64,000 bases of DNA from CAYTZH01 sp964442285 (lineage in GTDB: Bacteria; Myxococcota_A; UBA9160; JAFDET01): positions 17,103-81,102 of the forward strand of contig CAYTZH010000020.1 in assembly GCA_964442285.1 (NCBI GenBank), in the 5' to 3' direction. Below the pieces are notes generated by a model. That model was given only the letters and a program-made list of their open reading frames with translations, had not been told where the DNA came from and ran no database searches. The position numbers were made by a program, and so were the translations under genes. Of this stretch, positions 8,409 to 15,760 are shown piece by piece. Within the stretch, counting starts at the first letter, position 1, and each line of letters opens with the position of its first letter.

Positions 8409-9961
8409 AGATGCGGCCCGACCTGGACGTGGCGATCCTGGGCGGCGGGCTCGCCGGCTCCCTCCTGGCGAGACAGCTGCGCCGCCGCCTGCCCGACGCC
8501 CGCGTTGCGATCCTCGAGCGCGCCGGCGGCGCCTCCCCCAAGGTCGGCGAGTCCACGGTGGAGATCGGCAGCCACTACCTGGTCCGGCGCCAGGGGCTCT
8601 CCCGTTACCTCTACGAGCAGCACCTGCCCAAGAACGGGCTCCGCTATTTCTTCGACGGTCCCGAGCGCGACACGCCCCTGGCGGAGATGAGCGAGCTCGG
8701 CACGGTGAACCTTCCCTTCCATCCCGCGTTCCAGCTCGACCGCGAGCGGCTCGAGAACGACCTCCTCGAATTCTGCCGCCAGGACGGCGTCGACGTGCGG
8801 CTGCGCACGCGCGTGGTCGAGAGCGAGCTGCAGACCGCGCCGCGGCTCCACCGCCTCACCGCGGAGTCTCGCGCCGGCCGCGAGACCCTCTCGGCGCGCT
8901 GGGTCGTGGACGCCGGCGGGCGCGAGGGCTTCCTGGCGCGGCGGCTCGGGATCCGCGAGGCCGAGCCGGAGCACCACATGGGTGGGGTATGGGGTCGCTT
9001 CGAGGGGGTCGCGGACCTGGACGCCCTCGGCGACGAGGCCTTCCGCACTCGCGTCCGCTTCACCGCCCGCGGGCTCTCCACCGTCCACTTCCTGCAGCCG
9101 GGCTACTGGATCTGGCTGATTCCGCTGCGCGGCGGACTGACCAGCGTCGGGCTCGTGGGCACGCCCGTGAAGGACCCCCGGGTGCGCACGCCCGAGGGCC
9201 TGCGGGCGTTCCTCGACGAGCACGCCGCGGTGCGCGAGCTGCTCGCCGACGCCAAGGCCGTCGACCACGGGAGTCTGGCGCGCATCGCCTACGGCACCCG
9301 CCGCTTCTTCTCGCCCGACCGCTGGGCGCTGGTCGGCGAGGCGGCCACGGCCGCGGACCCGCTCTACAGCCCCGGCATCGACTTCATCGCCCTCGAGAAC
9401 GACTTCCTGACGGAGCTCGTGGCCCGCGACTTCGAGGGCGAGGACCCGGATGCCTTCGCGGAGCGCCTCTCCCTCTACGATCGCTTCATGGCCTTCCGAC
9501 ACCAGGCCGTGATCCGGCTCTACCGCGGCCAGTACGGGATGCTGGGGAGCTTCGAGCTCATGCGGCTCAAGTGGGACTTCGACATCGCCTCGTACCACAA
9601 CCTCTGGGTCGCGCCGTACATGAGCGACGAGTATCGCGATCCCGCCTTCCTGCGCCGACAGCTCCGGCTCGAGGGGGTGGTGCTGCGGGTGCTGGACAAC
9701 TTCGCCGCCCTGTTCCGGCGGGTGGAGGAGGGGCTGCGCGCCCGCGGCGACTACTACCGCGCCAACCGCGGTGCCTTCGCCCACGGGCTCGAGCACATCG
9801 ACTTCCTGGAGCAGGTGGGCCTGCCGCGCACCCGCAAGGAGACGCTCCTGCAGGCCGAGCGCACCTTCAACCAGGTGCGCCGGGACGCCCTGGCGCTCCT
9901 GGGGGAGGAGGCGGGAGCGGACTGGTCGCTCCAGGCGTTCGCGACACGCTCCCTTGCGTGA
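8405..9961 (+). CDS. FAD-dependent halogenase-like oxidoreductase with WxWxIP motif
   Basis: 518 aa flavoprotein of the tryptophan halogenase-like family. It has the FAD-binding GGGLAG (residues 13-18), the PKVGEST segment (45-51) typical of flavin-dependent halogenases, and WIWLIP (235-240), an exact WxWxIP match. Lys76 in LPKNGLRYFF is a candidate for the catalytic lysine that forms the haloamine, though I could not align it. Xanthomonadins and flexirubins are halogenated on the ring, so halogenation of the aryl head is an attractive role; hydroxylation is the main alternative, since many WxWxIP-bearing members of non-halogenating clusters exist. GTG 8405 overlaps the dehydratase stop (GTGA); ATG 8411 is an alternative. 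Confidence 0.8.
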   Translation: MKMRPDLDVAILGGGLAGSLLARQLRRRLPDARVAILERAGGASPKVGESTVEIGSHYLVRRQGLSRYLYEQHLPKNGLRYFFDGPERDTPLAEMSELGTVNLPFHPAFQLDRERLENDLLEFCRQDGVDVRLRTRVVESELQTAPRLHRLTAESRAGRETLSARWVVDAGGREGFLARRLGIREAEPEHHMGGVWGRFEGVADLDALGDEAFRTRVRFTARGLSTVHFLQPGYWIWLIPLRGGLTSVGLVGTPVKDPRVRTPEGLRAFLDEHAAVRELLADAKAVDHGSLARIAYGTRRFFSPDRWALVGEAATAADPLYSPGIDFIALENDFLTELVARDFEGEDPDAFAERLSLYDRFMAFRHQAVIRLYRGQYGMLGSFELMRLKWDFDIASYHNLWVAPYMSDEYRDPAFLRRQLRLEGVVLRVLDNFAALFRRVEEGLRARGDYYRANRGAFAHGLEHIDFLEQVGLPRTRKETLLQAERTFNQVRRDALALLGEEAGADWSLQAFATRSLA

Positions 9962-9971
9962 GCCGCCCCGG

Positions 9972-10664
9972 ATGCGTCCGCCCGCCCGGATCCTGATCCT
10001 GGCGGGCGCGTTGATGCTGCTGGCGGTGGTCTACCCGCTGGCGGTCGAGGCCGTCCTCGACCGCTGGGGCCCGCGCTGGGTGGGCGGCGCGCTGGCCCTG
10101 ATCGGCGCCGTTTCGGCCGGTGCGCTCGTCCGCGCGCCGGCGCTGCCGGGCCTGCCGCCGAGCGTCCGCCTCGGGCTCCTGGCGCTTCCGCTGCTGGCCG
10201 CGCTGACCGGGGAGGCGCTCTTCCTGCGGCTCGTCCCGGTGGCGATCCAGGCGCTGCTCGTGGCCGTCTTCCTGGCCTCCCTGCGCGGTGGCGGCTCCAT
10301 CCTCCAGGACGCGGCGCGCCGCATCCATCCCTACGCGCCCGACTTCATCGCCCCGTACTGCCGCCAGGTCACCCGGATCTTCGCGGCGATCTTCGCCGTG
10401 CAGGCCCTGGCCGTGGCGGCGCTCGCCGTCGCGCCGCCCGCCTCGGGCTGGGCGCTCGCCACGGGCGTCGGCGTGTGGATCCCGATCGCGCTGGCGTCGC
10501 TCGTCGAGTGGATCGTGCGCAAGTCCTGGTTCCGCTACTACGGCGAGGGTCCCGTGGATCGCCTGCTGCGGACCTGGCTGCCACCGGAGGCTACGGCTCC
10601 GGGACGTCGCTCCCTCGAGTACGTGCGGCGCAAGCGGCGGGAGCTGGGGATGCCGCCCCCCTGA
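9972..10664 (+). CDS. COG4648-like membrane protein of the aryl polyene cluster
   Basis: 230 aa integral membrane protein with about six hydrophobic helices (residues 7-27, 37-55, 67-82, 85-105, 135-155, 160-180) and a basic cytoplasmic tail. The segment with IHPYAPDFIAPYCRQVT and the C-terminal YYGEGPVDRLLRTW match the membrane protein of unknown function found in aryl polyene clusters (COG4648 type, as E. coli ApeG, from memory). Start ATG 9972 follows the halogenase-like stop by 10 nt. Last gene of the rightward arm; it converges on the ketosynthase pair. Function unknown; a scaffold or transport partner is possible. Confidence 0.65.
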   Translation: MRPPARILILAGALMLLAVVYPLAVEAVLDRWGPRWVGGALALIGAVSAGALVRAPALPGLPPSVRLGLLALPLLAALTGEALFLRLVPVAIQALLVAVFLASLRGGGSILQDAARRIHPYAPDFIAPYCRQVTRIFAAIFAVQALAVAALAVAPPASGWALATGVGVWIPIALASLVEWIVRKSWFRYYGEGPVDRLLRTWLPPEATAPGRRSLEYVRRKRRELGMPPP

Positions 10665-10693
10665 GCGGCGCGGCCGAGCGGACGCGGCGTCGC

Positions 10694-11422
10694 TCAGGCC
10701 CGTCGCCAGACGAAGCGGCCGAGGGCGAGCTCCGGCTCCTCCGCCAGCAGCCAGCGCACGAACTCCGCCGCCTCCGGCCAACGCCGGTCGGGCTTGGTCC
10801 GCGGCTCCTCGAGGCGGAGGGAGAGCGCGGGACCGTCCCCGTCGCGCGCCAGCAGCAGGGCGACGGCGTAGGCGCTCTCGGGCTCGTCCACCAGCGGCGC
10901 GAAGGTCGGTGAGAGCCGCGCGTCGCCCATCACGTAGAGGACGGGCCGGGCGGGCTCCCGCTCCAGGTGGGTCAGGGCCTCCACGTAGCCGCAGGCGAAG
11001 GTATCCGCCCGGCCGGCCAGGGAGCTCGAGGCCTGGCGGTTGCCGGCCGCGATGCAGAACAGCCCCGCCTGGGCGTTGTGGACCGTGTGGCTGAACTTCG
11101 CCGGCGAGAGCTTCTCGCCGCGCACGATCTGCTCCAGCATCCCGATCGACTCGTTCACGCTGCCGTGTCGCGAGGCGAACACGGTGCGGACCCCGCCCCG
11201 CTCCGCTTCGTCGAGGCAGTCGAAGGCGGCGGTCAGCACGATCCGGGTCAGGGGCGAGCAGCGCCGGCGCAGCATGGCGGGCAGGAAGCGCGCCTCGGGA
11301 TGGCCTTCCGGGTCGAGGGGCCCGGGTGCGCGTGCCCAGGCCGCCCAGTCCTCCCGGCGCTCGTGGCCCGGTGCCCAGGCCGCCCAGCGCCGCACCCGCA
11401 CGGACAGGCCGTTCGCGCTCAT
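10694..11422 (-). CDS. Beta-ketoacyl synthase-like chain length factor (ApeC-like)
   Basis: 242 aa protein resembling the N-terminal half of a ketosynthase (Ketoacyl-synt_2 type). It retains conserved segments such as SRHGSVNESIGML and SPAKFSHTVHNAQAGLF but has no active-site cysteine in a nucleophile elbow, no C-terminal thiolase half, and is half the length of a true ketosynthase. In E. coli the equivalent ApeC forms a heterodimer with the ketosynthase ApeO and sets chain length. Here it lies 25 nt downstream of the ketosynthase gene on the same strand, consistent with the same partnership. Confidence 0.8.
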   Translation of the reverse strand: MSANGLSVRVRRWAAWAPGHERREDWAAWARAPGPLDPEGHPEARFLPAMLRRRCSPLTRIVLTAAFDCLDEAERGGVRTVFASRHGSVNESIGMLEQIVRGEKLSPAKFSHTVHNAQAGLFCIAAGNRQASSSLAGRADTFACGYVEALTHLEREPARPVLYVMGDARLSPTFAPLVDEPESAYAVALLLARDGDGPALSLRLEEPRTKPDRRWPEAAEFVRWLLAEEPELALGRFVWRRA

Positions 11423-11447
11423 GTCGCCTCGCCGGACGCGGGGCTGC

Positions 11448-12656
11448 TCACGGGGCGTCGCCCAGCACGAGCACGCAGTTGTTGCCGCCGAAGCCGAAGG
11501 AGTTGGTCATCACCCGCGCCGGTCCCGAGAGCGCCACCGCCTCGCCCTTGGCGGCGAGGCGCACGTCGGGGAGCTCCGGGTCGCGCGCGCCGTCCCACCA
11601 GTGGGGCACGAGGGGCAGCTGCCCGTCGCCCGCGTGGCGCAGGGCCAGCCAGCAGAAGCCGGCCTCCATGGCGCCGGCGGCGCCCAGCGTGTGGCCCACC
11701 AGGGGCTTGCTGGAGCTCGCCGGAAGGGTCGTGCCGAACACCCGTTCCACCGCCCGACACTCCATGCGGTCGTTCTGGGGGGTGCCCGTGCCGTGGAGGT
11801 TCAGGTAGGCGATCTCCGAGGGCGCCACCCCCGCGTCCGCCAGGGCGGCGCGCATGGCGGCCTCCGCGCCCGCGCCGGACGGCTCCGGCGCGGACATGTG
11901 GTGGGCCTCGCTCGACTCGCCGACGCCGAGCAGCTGCACGCCGTCGGCCTCGGAGGTCACCAGGAAGACCGCTGCGCCCTCGCCGAGGGTGAGGCCCGAG
12001 CGGTTGCGGCTGCACGGGGTGGTGACGCCCTCGCACACCGCCTGGAGCGAGGAGAACCCCCCCGTCGTGAGTCCGCACAGGGTGTCGGCGGCGCCGGCGA
12101 CGACCGCGTCGCAGAGCCCCAGGCGCAGCAGCGAGCGCGCCGATGCCAGGGCGCGGGCGCCCGAGGAGCAGGCGGTGGAGAGCGTATAGGCCGGGCCCGT
12201 TGTGCCCAGCCACTCGGCCACGAAGGCGGCCAGCCCGCCGAACTCGAGCTGGGCGTAGTCGAAGCGAGGGGCCAGGCCGCCGTGGCGCTGCTGGTGGCGG
12301 ATGGCGTCCTCGGCGTCGCTCACGCCGGAGGTGCTGGTGCCCATCACCACCCCGACCCGGCCCGGCCCGCAGCGGTGGACCGCCTCGCGGGTCGTCGCCT
12401 CGATCTGCTCCAAGGCGGCGAGCGCCATGGCGTTGTTGCGGCACGCGTAGGGAGCCAGTGTGGCTGGCACCTCCGGCAGCGGGCTCGTGACGGCACCGAC
12501 CCGCAGCCGGCGTCCCGGCACCAGATCCTCGCGCTCGACGAGCCGCACCGGCTCGCCAGCGAGGAGCCCGGCCCATACATCCCTTTCGCCGCTGCCGAGG
12601 GCGTTCACGAGCCCCAGCGCGGCGAGGCTGCAGGAGCTGGTTCGGGGTCCGGTCAT
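11448..12656 (-). CDS. Aryl polyene 3-oxoacyl-ACP synthase (FabF-like ketosynthase)
   Basis: 402 aa ketosynthase with the full Cys-His-His triad: Cys163 in TACSSG, His288 in LHGTGTPQND and His322 in KPLVGHTLGAAG. It should catalyse the decarboxylative condensations with malonyl-ACP that extend the polyene, with the ApeC-like protein downstream as chain-length partner. Length and motifs fit a FabF-type enzyme; the cluster setting favours ApeO or ApeR over housekeeping FabF. ATG 12656 was chosen because the upstream extension lacks family character and runs toward the next promoter. The ketoreductase needed for the cycle is not in the window. Confidence 0.9.
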   Translation of the reverse strand: MTGPRTSSCSLAALGLVNALGSGERDVWAGLLAGEPVRLVEREDLVPGRRLRVGAVTSPLPEVPATLAPYACRNNAMALAALEQIEATTREAVHRCGPGRVGVVMGTSTSGVSDAEDAIRHQQRHGGLAPRFDYAQLEFGGLAAFVAEWLGTTGPAYTLSTACSSGARALASARSLLRLGLCDAVVAGAADTLCGLTTGGFSSLQAVCEGVTTPCSRNRSGLTLGEGAAVFLVTSEADGVQLLGVGESSEAHHMSAPEPSGAGAEAAMRAALADAGVAPSEIAYLNLHGTGTPQNDRMECRAVERVFGTTLPASSSKPLVGHTLGAAGAMEAGFCWLALRHAGDGQLPLVPHWWDGARDPELPDVRLAAKGEAVALSGPARVMTNSFGFGGNNCVLVLGDAP

Positions 12657-12736
12657 GGCTCGGAGAGCATCGATGACGACGGGGGGACCCGCAACCGCGG
12701 ACGGGTGGCGCCGCAACCGCGAGGCGGGGCGAACGC

Positions 12737-12742
12737 TAGAAT
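12737..12742 (+). promoter_or_regulatory. -10-like TAGAAT box before a small secreted protein
   Basis: TAGAAT in CGCTAGAATCG, 17 nt before ATG 12760; a start near 12749 leaves an 11-nt leader with GGGAGAA as ribosome site. No clear -35. Confidence 0.35.
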
Positions 12743-12759
12743 CGTCGCAGGGGAGAACC

Positions 12760-13077
12760 ATGAACCGCTTCCGAACCGCGCTCCGGATCGGTCTGCTGGT
12801 CGGCGTGCTCGTCGCGGCGCCGACGCCGACCGAGGCCCAGTCCTCGTCGCAGCCCGGCTACTGCCCGAACGGGCGCTCCAAGACGGCGGCCACCTGGCTC
12901 TCGGTCGCGCATCCCGGTCTCGGGGAGTACTACCTAAAGGGCTGGGGAAGCTTCGGCCGGAACTGCCCGCAGAGGAAGTTCTGGCTCGGCTTCATCCCGA
13001 TCTACGGCTGGCCGGGCTACCTGCAGATCCGCAGCGCCATCGACGCCAACCACTGCCGGACCGACGACCGGATCTAG
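12760..13077 (+). CDS. Small secreted protein, function unknown
   Basis: 105 aa. A clear signal peptide (residues 1-26, cleavage after TEAQ) is followed by a mature part of about 78 residues with three cysteines and many aromatic residues and glycines (HPGLGEYYLKGWGSF, WLGFIPIYGWPGYLQI). The aromatic/Gly-rich central segment resembles the short membrane-attached segments of TM2-like proteins, but no family is recognised. ATG 12760 has a GGGAG site 5-9 nt upstream and a TAGAAT box before that. It is divergent from the ketosynthase gene and convergent with the P450 gene, so it may be an independent unit. Confidence 0.7.
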   Translation: MNRFRTALRIGLLVGVLVAAPTPTEAQSSSQPGYCPNGRSKTAATWLSVAHPGLGEYYLKGWGSFGRNCPQRKFWLGFIPIYGWPGYLQIRSAIDANHCRTDDRI

Positions 13078-13102
13078 CGGCGCCGCCCGGCATCGCTCGT
13101 CG

Positions 13103-14389
13103 CTACGCGGGAGGGCCCAGCTCGAGCGGGAGCGCGGTGGGGCCACGGAGGATCGCGGAGCGCTTCCAGCCCTCCGGCTCCACGGGGCCCCGGAAGTCCG
13201 GGAAGCGGCGCAGGAGGAAGCCCAGGGCGGCCTGGGCCTCGAGGCGGGCGAGCTGCGCGCCGAGACAGAAGTGGGCGCCGTGGCCGAAGGCCAGATGTCG
13301 GTTGTCCTCGCGGGCGAGGTCGAGTCGCTCCGGATCCGCGAATCGCGTGGGGTCCCGGTTGGCGCTGCCGAGCAGCACCGCCACGAGCTGGCCCTGGCGG
13401 ATGTGCCGACCCCCGATCTCCGTGTCCGCCGACGCCACCCGGTCGGTGAACTGGATCGGGCTCTCGAAGCGGAGGAACTCCTCTACGGCGGAGGGCATCA
13501 GCCCCGGGTCGTCGACCAGGCGCTTGCGCTCGCCCGGGTGCCGCAGCAGGCACAGGACGGCGTTGCCGATCAGGTTCGTGGTGGTCTCGTGGCCCGCCGC
13601 CAGCAGCAGGGCGGCCAGCGCCAGCACCTCGGCCTCCTGCAGGTGCTCCCCGGCCTCCTCGGCGGCCACCATGGCGCTCAGCAGGTCGTCCCGGGGCGCG
13701 CGGCGGCGCTCCGCCAGGAGCTCCCGGAAGTAGCGCGCGAGCCCCGCCGAGGCCTGCTTCGGCGGCTCGAGCCCGTCGCGGCCCGACAGCGGATCCAGCA
13801 GCTCGGCCAGGGCGTCGGACCAGACGTGGAGCTGGTCCATGTCGTCCTGGGGGACGCCGAGCATCTCGCCGATCACCGTCGCCGGGAGCGGCGCGGCCAG
13901 GTCGCGGATCAGCTCGATGCGGCCCTCGCCCCGGACCGCGGCTTGCTCGAGCATCTCCTCGACCAGGGTCTCGATCCGCGGGCGCAGCGCCTCCACGCGG
14001 CGCGGCGTGAACGCCTTCGACACCAGCCGGCGCAGGCGCGTGTGTCGCTCGCCGTCGAGCATGAGCAGGTCGTGGTCGATGAAGTCGCGCAGGTCCGGGG
14101 CGTCGCGCAGGCCGCGCCGCATGGCCTTCATGGCCCCCAGGTTCTGCCGGTCGGTGCTGAACCCCTTCTCGCGCAGGACGTGCTCGGCGTCCCCGTGGCG
14201 CGCCACCACCCAGGCGCCCAGCAGCGGCGCGCGCACCACGCGGCGCTCGCGCAGGCGCGCGTAGGCGGGGTAGGGGTTGCGCCGGACCTCCGGGAGCCAG
14301 GGGTTCCAGCCCGCCAGCAGCGGCGTGGCCCGGCGCATGAGGCCCTCCCGGGCCACCAGGCGCTGGAGCAGACGGAGCATCGAGGGCAT
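13103..14389 (-). CDS. Cytochrome P450
   Basis: 428 aa soluble bacterial P450. I-helix AGHETT (265-270, with the oxygen-activating acid/alcohol pair), the ExxR motif in EEFLR (303-307) and the haem-binding loop FGHGAHFCLG with Cys375 as axial ligand are all present. Such class I enzymes need a ferredoxin and a reductase; a candidate reductase lies far away at 43347-44558, and no ferredoxin gene is in the window. The ATG is preceded by a near-perfect AGGAGGT site and by a good promoter (14444-14416) containing a palindromic operator, so it is almost certainly controlled by the divergent TetR gene. Substrate unknown; fatty acids, sterols or terpenoids are typical. Confidence 0.95.
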   Translation of the reverse strand: MPSMLRLLQRLVAREGLMRRATPLLAGWNPWLPEVRRNPYPAYARLRERRVVRAPLLGAWVVARHGDAEHVLREKGFSTDRQNLGAMKAMRRGLRDAPDLRDFIDHDLLMLDGERHTRLRRLVSKAFTPRRVEALRPRIETLVEEMLEQAAVRGEGRIELIRDLAAPLPATVIGEMLGVPQDDMDQLHVWSDALAELLDPLSGRDGLEPPKQASAGLARYFRELLAERRRAPRDDLLSAMVAAEEAGEHLQEAEVLALAALLLAAGHETTTNLIGNAVLCLLRHPGERKRLVDDPGLMPSAVEEFLRFESPIQFTDRVASADTEIGGRHIRQGQLVAVLLGSANRDPTRFADPERLDLAREDNRHLAFGHGAHFCLGAQLARLEAQAALGFLLRRFPDFRGPVEPEGWKRSAILRGPTALPLELGPPA

Positions 14390-14424
14390 GGGGACCTCCT
14401 GCGGCGCGCTCCGGCAGCCTAGGC

Positions 14425-14430
14425 TAGAAT
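14425..14430 (+). promoter_or_regulatory. -10-like TAGAAT box of the TetR gene
   Basis: TAGAAT directly left of the operator palindrome and inside the spacer of the opposite P450 promoter. Expected start is near 14437. No matching -35 was found. Confidence 0.4.
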
Positions 14431-14431
14431 A

Positions 14432-14443
14432 TGAACGTGTTCA
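14432..14443. promoter_or_regulatory. TetR-type operator TGAACGTGTTCA
   Basis: Perfect 5-bp arms TGAAC/GTTCA around a GT centre. It covers most of the P450 -35 hexamer and the expected start of the tetR transcript, so a repressor bound here would block both directions. The size and symmetry are typical of TetR-family sites. Confidence 0.6.
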
Positions 14444-14474
14444 ACTTTTTCGTGAATCGGTTCGGGTTTTCGGG

Positions 14475-15113
14475 GTGACTCCCGCCCGCGCGCAGACGCC
14501 CCCGCCGCCCGGGAGGCGCGCCCGGCAGAAGGCCGCCCGGGAGCAGCGGATCCTGCGGGCCGCCGAGCACCTGTTCGCGCGCCGGGGCTACGCCGGCACC
14601 ACCATGGAGGACGTGGCCCGCCGAGCGCGGCTGGCGGTGGGCACCCTCTACAACTACTTCCCGTCCAAGACCCAGATCGTGCTGGCGCTGCTCCAGCGGG
14701 AGAGCGCCGAGGCGCTGGCGGCCGGGGAGACCGTCCGCAAGACGCCGCCCGACGACCCGGTGCTCGCGGTCCAGACCCTCTTCGAGGTCTACGTCGACCT
14801 GATCGCCCGCCAGGACCGGCAGCTCCTGCGGGAGCTCCTGCCGGCGGCCCTGGCCGAGCCGGGCCCGATCGCGCGCGCCACCTTCGAGGTGGACCTGCGG
14901 CTCATCGAGCAGCTGGCGAGCCTGGTCGCGGACCTCCAGGCCCGGGGCCAGCTGGAGGGCGGCGTGGACCCGGCGCGGGTGGCGACGACGCTCTACGCCG
15001 TCTTCGGGACCTGGCTCACTTTCTTCCTGGCCGCGCCCGACCTCCCGGCGACGCGCTTCCGCGAGGAGGTGCGGGCCGGCGTGGCCCTGGCCATGCGCGG
15101 GGTGCTCGCGTAG
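14475..15113 (+). CDS. TetR/AcrR-family regulator divergent from the P450
   Basis: 212 aa. The N-terminal helix-turn-helix domain spans about residues 18-62 (ILRAAEHLFARRGYAGTTMEDVARRARLAVGTLYNYFPSK is the classical TetR pattern, quoted here as segments AEHLFARRGYAGTT and GTLYNYFPSK); the rest is an all-helical ligand domain. GTG 14475 is the first in-frame start; the frame above it overlaps the promoter. A short frame from GTG 14437 to TGA 14476-14478 overlaps this start (GTGA) and might act as a coupled leader. The palindrome at 14432-14443 is the probable binding site, giving autoregulation and control of the P450. Confidence 0.9.
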   Translation: MTPARAQTPPPPGRRARQKAAREQRILRAAEHLFARRGYAGTTMEDVARRARLAVGTLYNYFPSKTQIVLALLQRESAEALAAGETVRKTPPDDPVLAVQTLFEVYVDLIARQDRQLLRELLPAALAEPGPIARATFEVDLRLIEQLASLVADLQARGQLEGGVDPARVATTLYAVFGTWLTFFLAAPDLPATRFREEVRAGVALAMRGVLA

Positions 15114-15129
15114 CCGTCGCCGGGCCCCG

Positions 15130-15157
15130 TTGCCGAACGGGCGGGTCGGGGTAGTCT
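15130..15157 (+). promoter_or_regulatory. Promoter of the SLOG-like gene
   Basis: TTGCCG (15130-15135), 16 nt, TAGTCT (15152-15157), 37 nt before GTG 15195, which has GGAGGA at 15183-15188. Confidence 0.4.
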
Positions 15158-15194
15158 GGCGCCGGCGCCCCGAGGCGCCCCCGGAGGACCCGCC

Positions 15195-15746
15195 GTGAAG
15201 CCCGAGGAGTGCATCCTGTACAGCGGCGCCGCCCAGGGCGCCGAGGCCGCCTTCGGCGCCGCCGCCGAGCGCCGCGGCATCCCGGAGGTCAACTTCACCT
15301 TCGAGGGTCACAACGACGCCCGCCATCGGGGCATCCGGGTGCTGACTCCCGAGGAGCTCATCCAGGGCGACGTGAGCCTCTCCTACGTGAGCCGCCTCAT
15401 GGACCGGGAGTATCCGAACACCCCCCTCTTCAAGAAGGTGCTCCAGACCATCTGGCACCAGGTGAACCAGGGCCAGGAGATCTACGTGGTGGGCAAGATC
15501 CTGGAGAACCAGACCGTGAAGGGGGGCACCGGCTGGGGCGCCGAGTTCGCCAAGCTCTGCAACAAGCCGCTGTTCGTCTTCGACCAGGAGCAGGACGGCT
15601 GGTTCCGCTGGGACGGCCTGCGCTTCCAGGCCGCCGGCGAGCCGGTGATGGCCCATCCCCACTTCTGCGGCACCGGCACCCGCTTCCTGGCCGAGAACGG
15701 CGGCCGCGCCATCGAGGACCTCTTCGCGCGCACCTTCGGCAGCTAG
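15195..15746 (+). CDS. SLOG/Rossmann-like protein of unknown function
   Basis: 183 aa soluble protein. Its opening ILYSGAAQGAEAAFGAAAERRGI looks like the first strand, Gly-rich loop and helix of SLOG-superfamily proteins (DprA, YpsA, LOG families), which bind nucleotides or nucleotide-like ligands; later segments include IYVVGKILEN, KGGTGWGAEFAKLCNK and FVFDQEQ, the second a possible ligand loop. No catalytic function can be assigned. GTG 15195 is supported by GGAGGA 6 nt upstream and by a promoter-like TTGCCG/TAGTCT pair. It is downstream of the TetR gene but seems to have its own promoter, and converges with the SDR operon. Confidence 0.75.
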   Translation: MKPEECILYSGAAQGAEAAFGAAAERRGIPEVNFTFEGHNDARHRGIRVLTPEELIQGDVSLSYVSRLMDREYPNTPLFKKVLQTIWHQVNQGQEIYVVGKILENQTVKGGTGWGAEFAKLCNKPLFVFDQEQDGWFRWDGLRFQAAGEPVMAHPHFCGTGTRFLAENGGRAIEDLFARTFGS

Positions 15747-15760
15747 CCCGTCGAGGGGCG

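Larger units (their letters stand above)
14416..14444 (-). promoter_or_regulatory. Strong promoter of the P450 gene
   Basis: On the minus strand TTGAAC (14444-14439), exactly 17 nt, then TAGGCT (14421-14416). The expected start is near 14409 and the gene has AGGAGGT at 14400-14394. One of the best sigma70-type promoters in the window. Confidence 0.65.
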
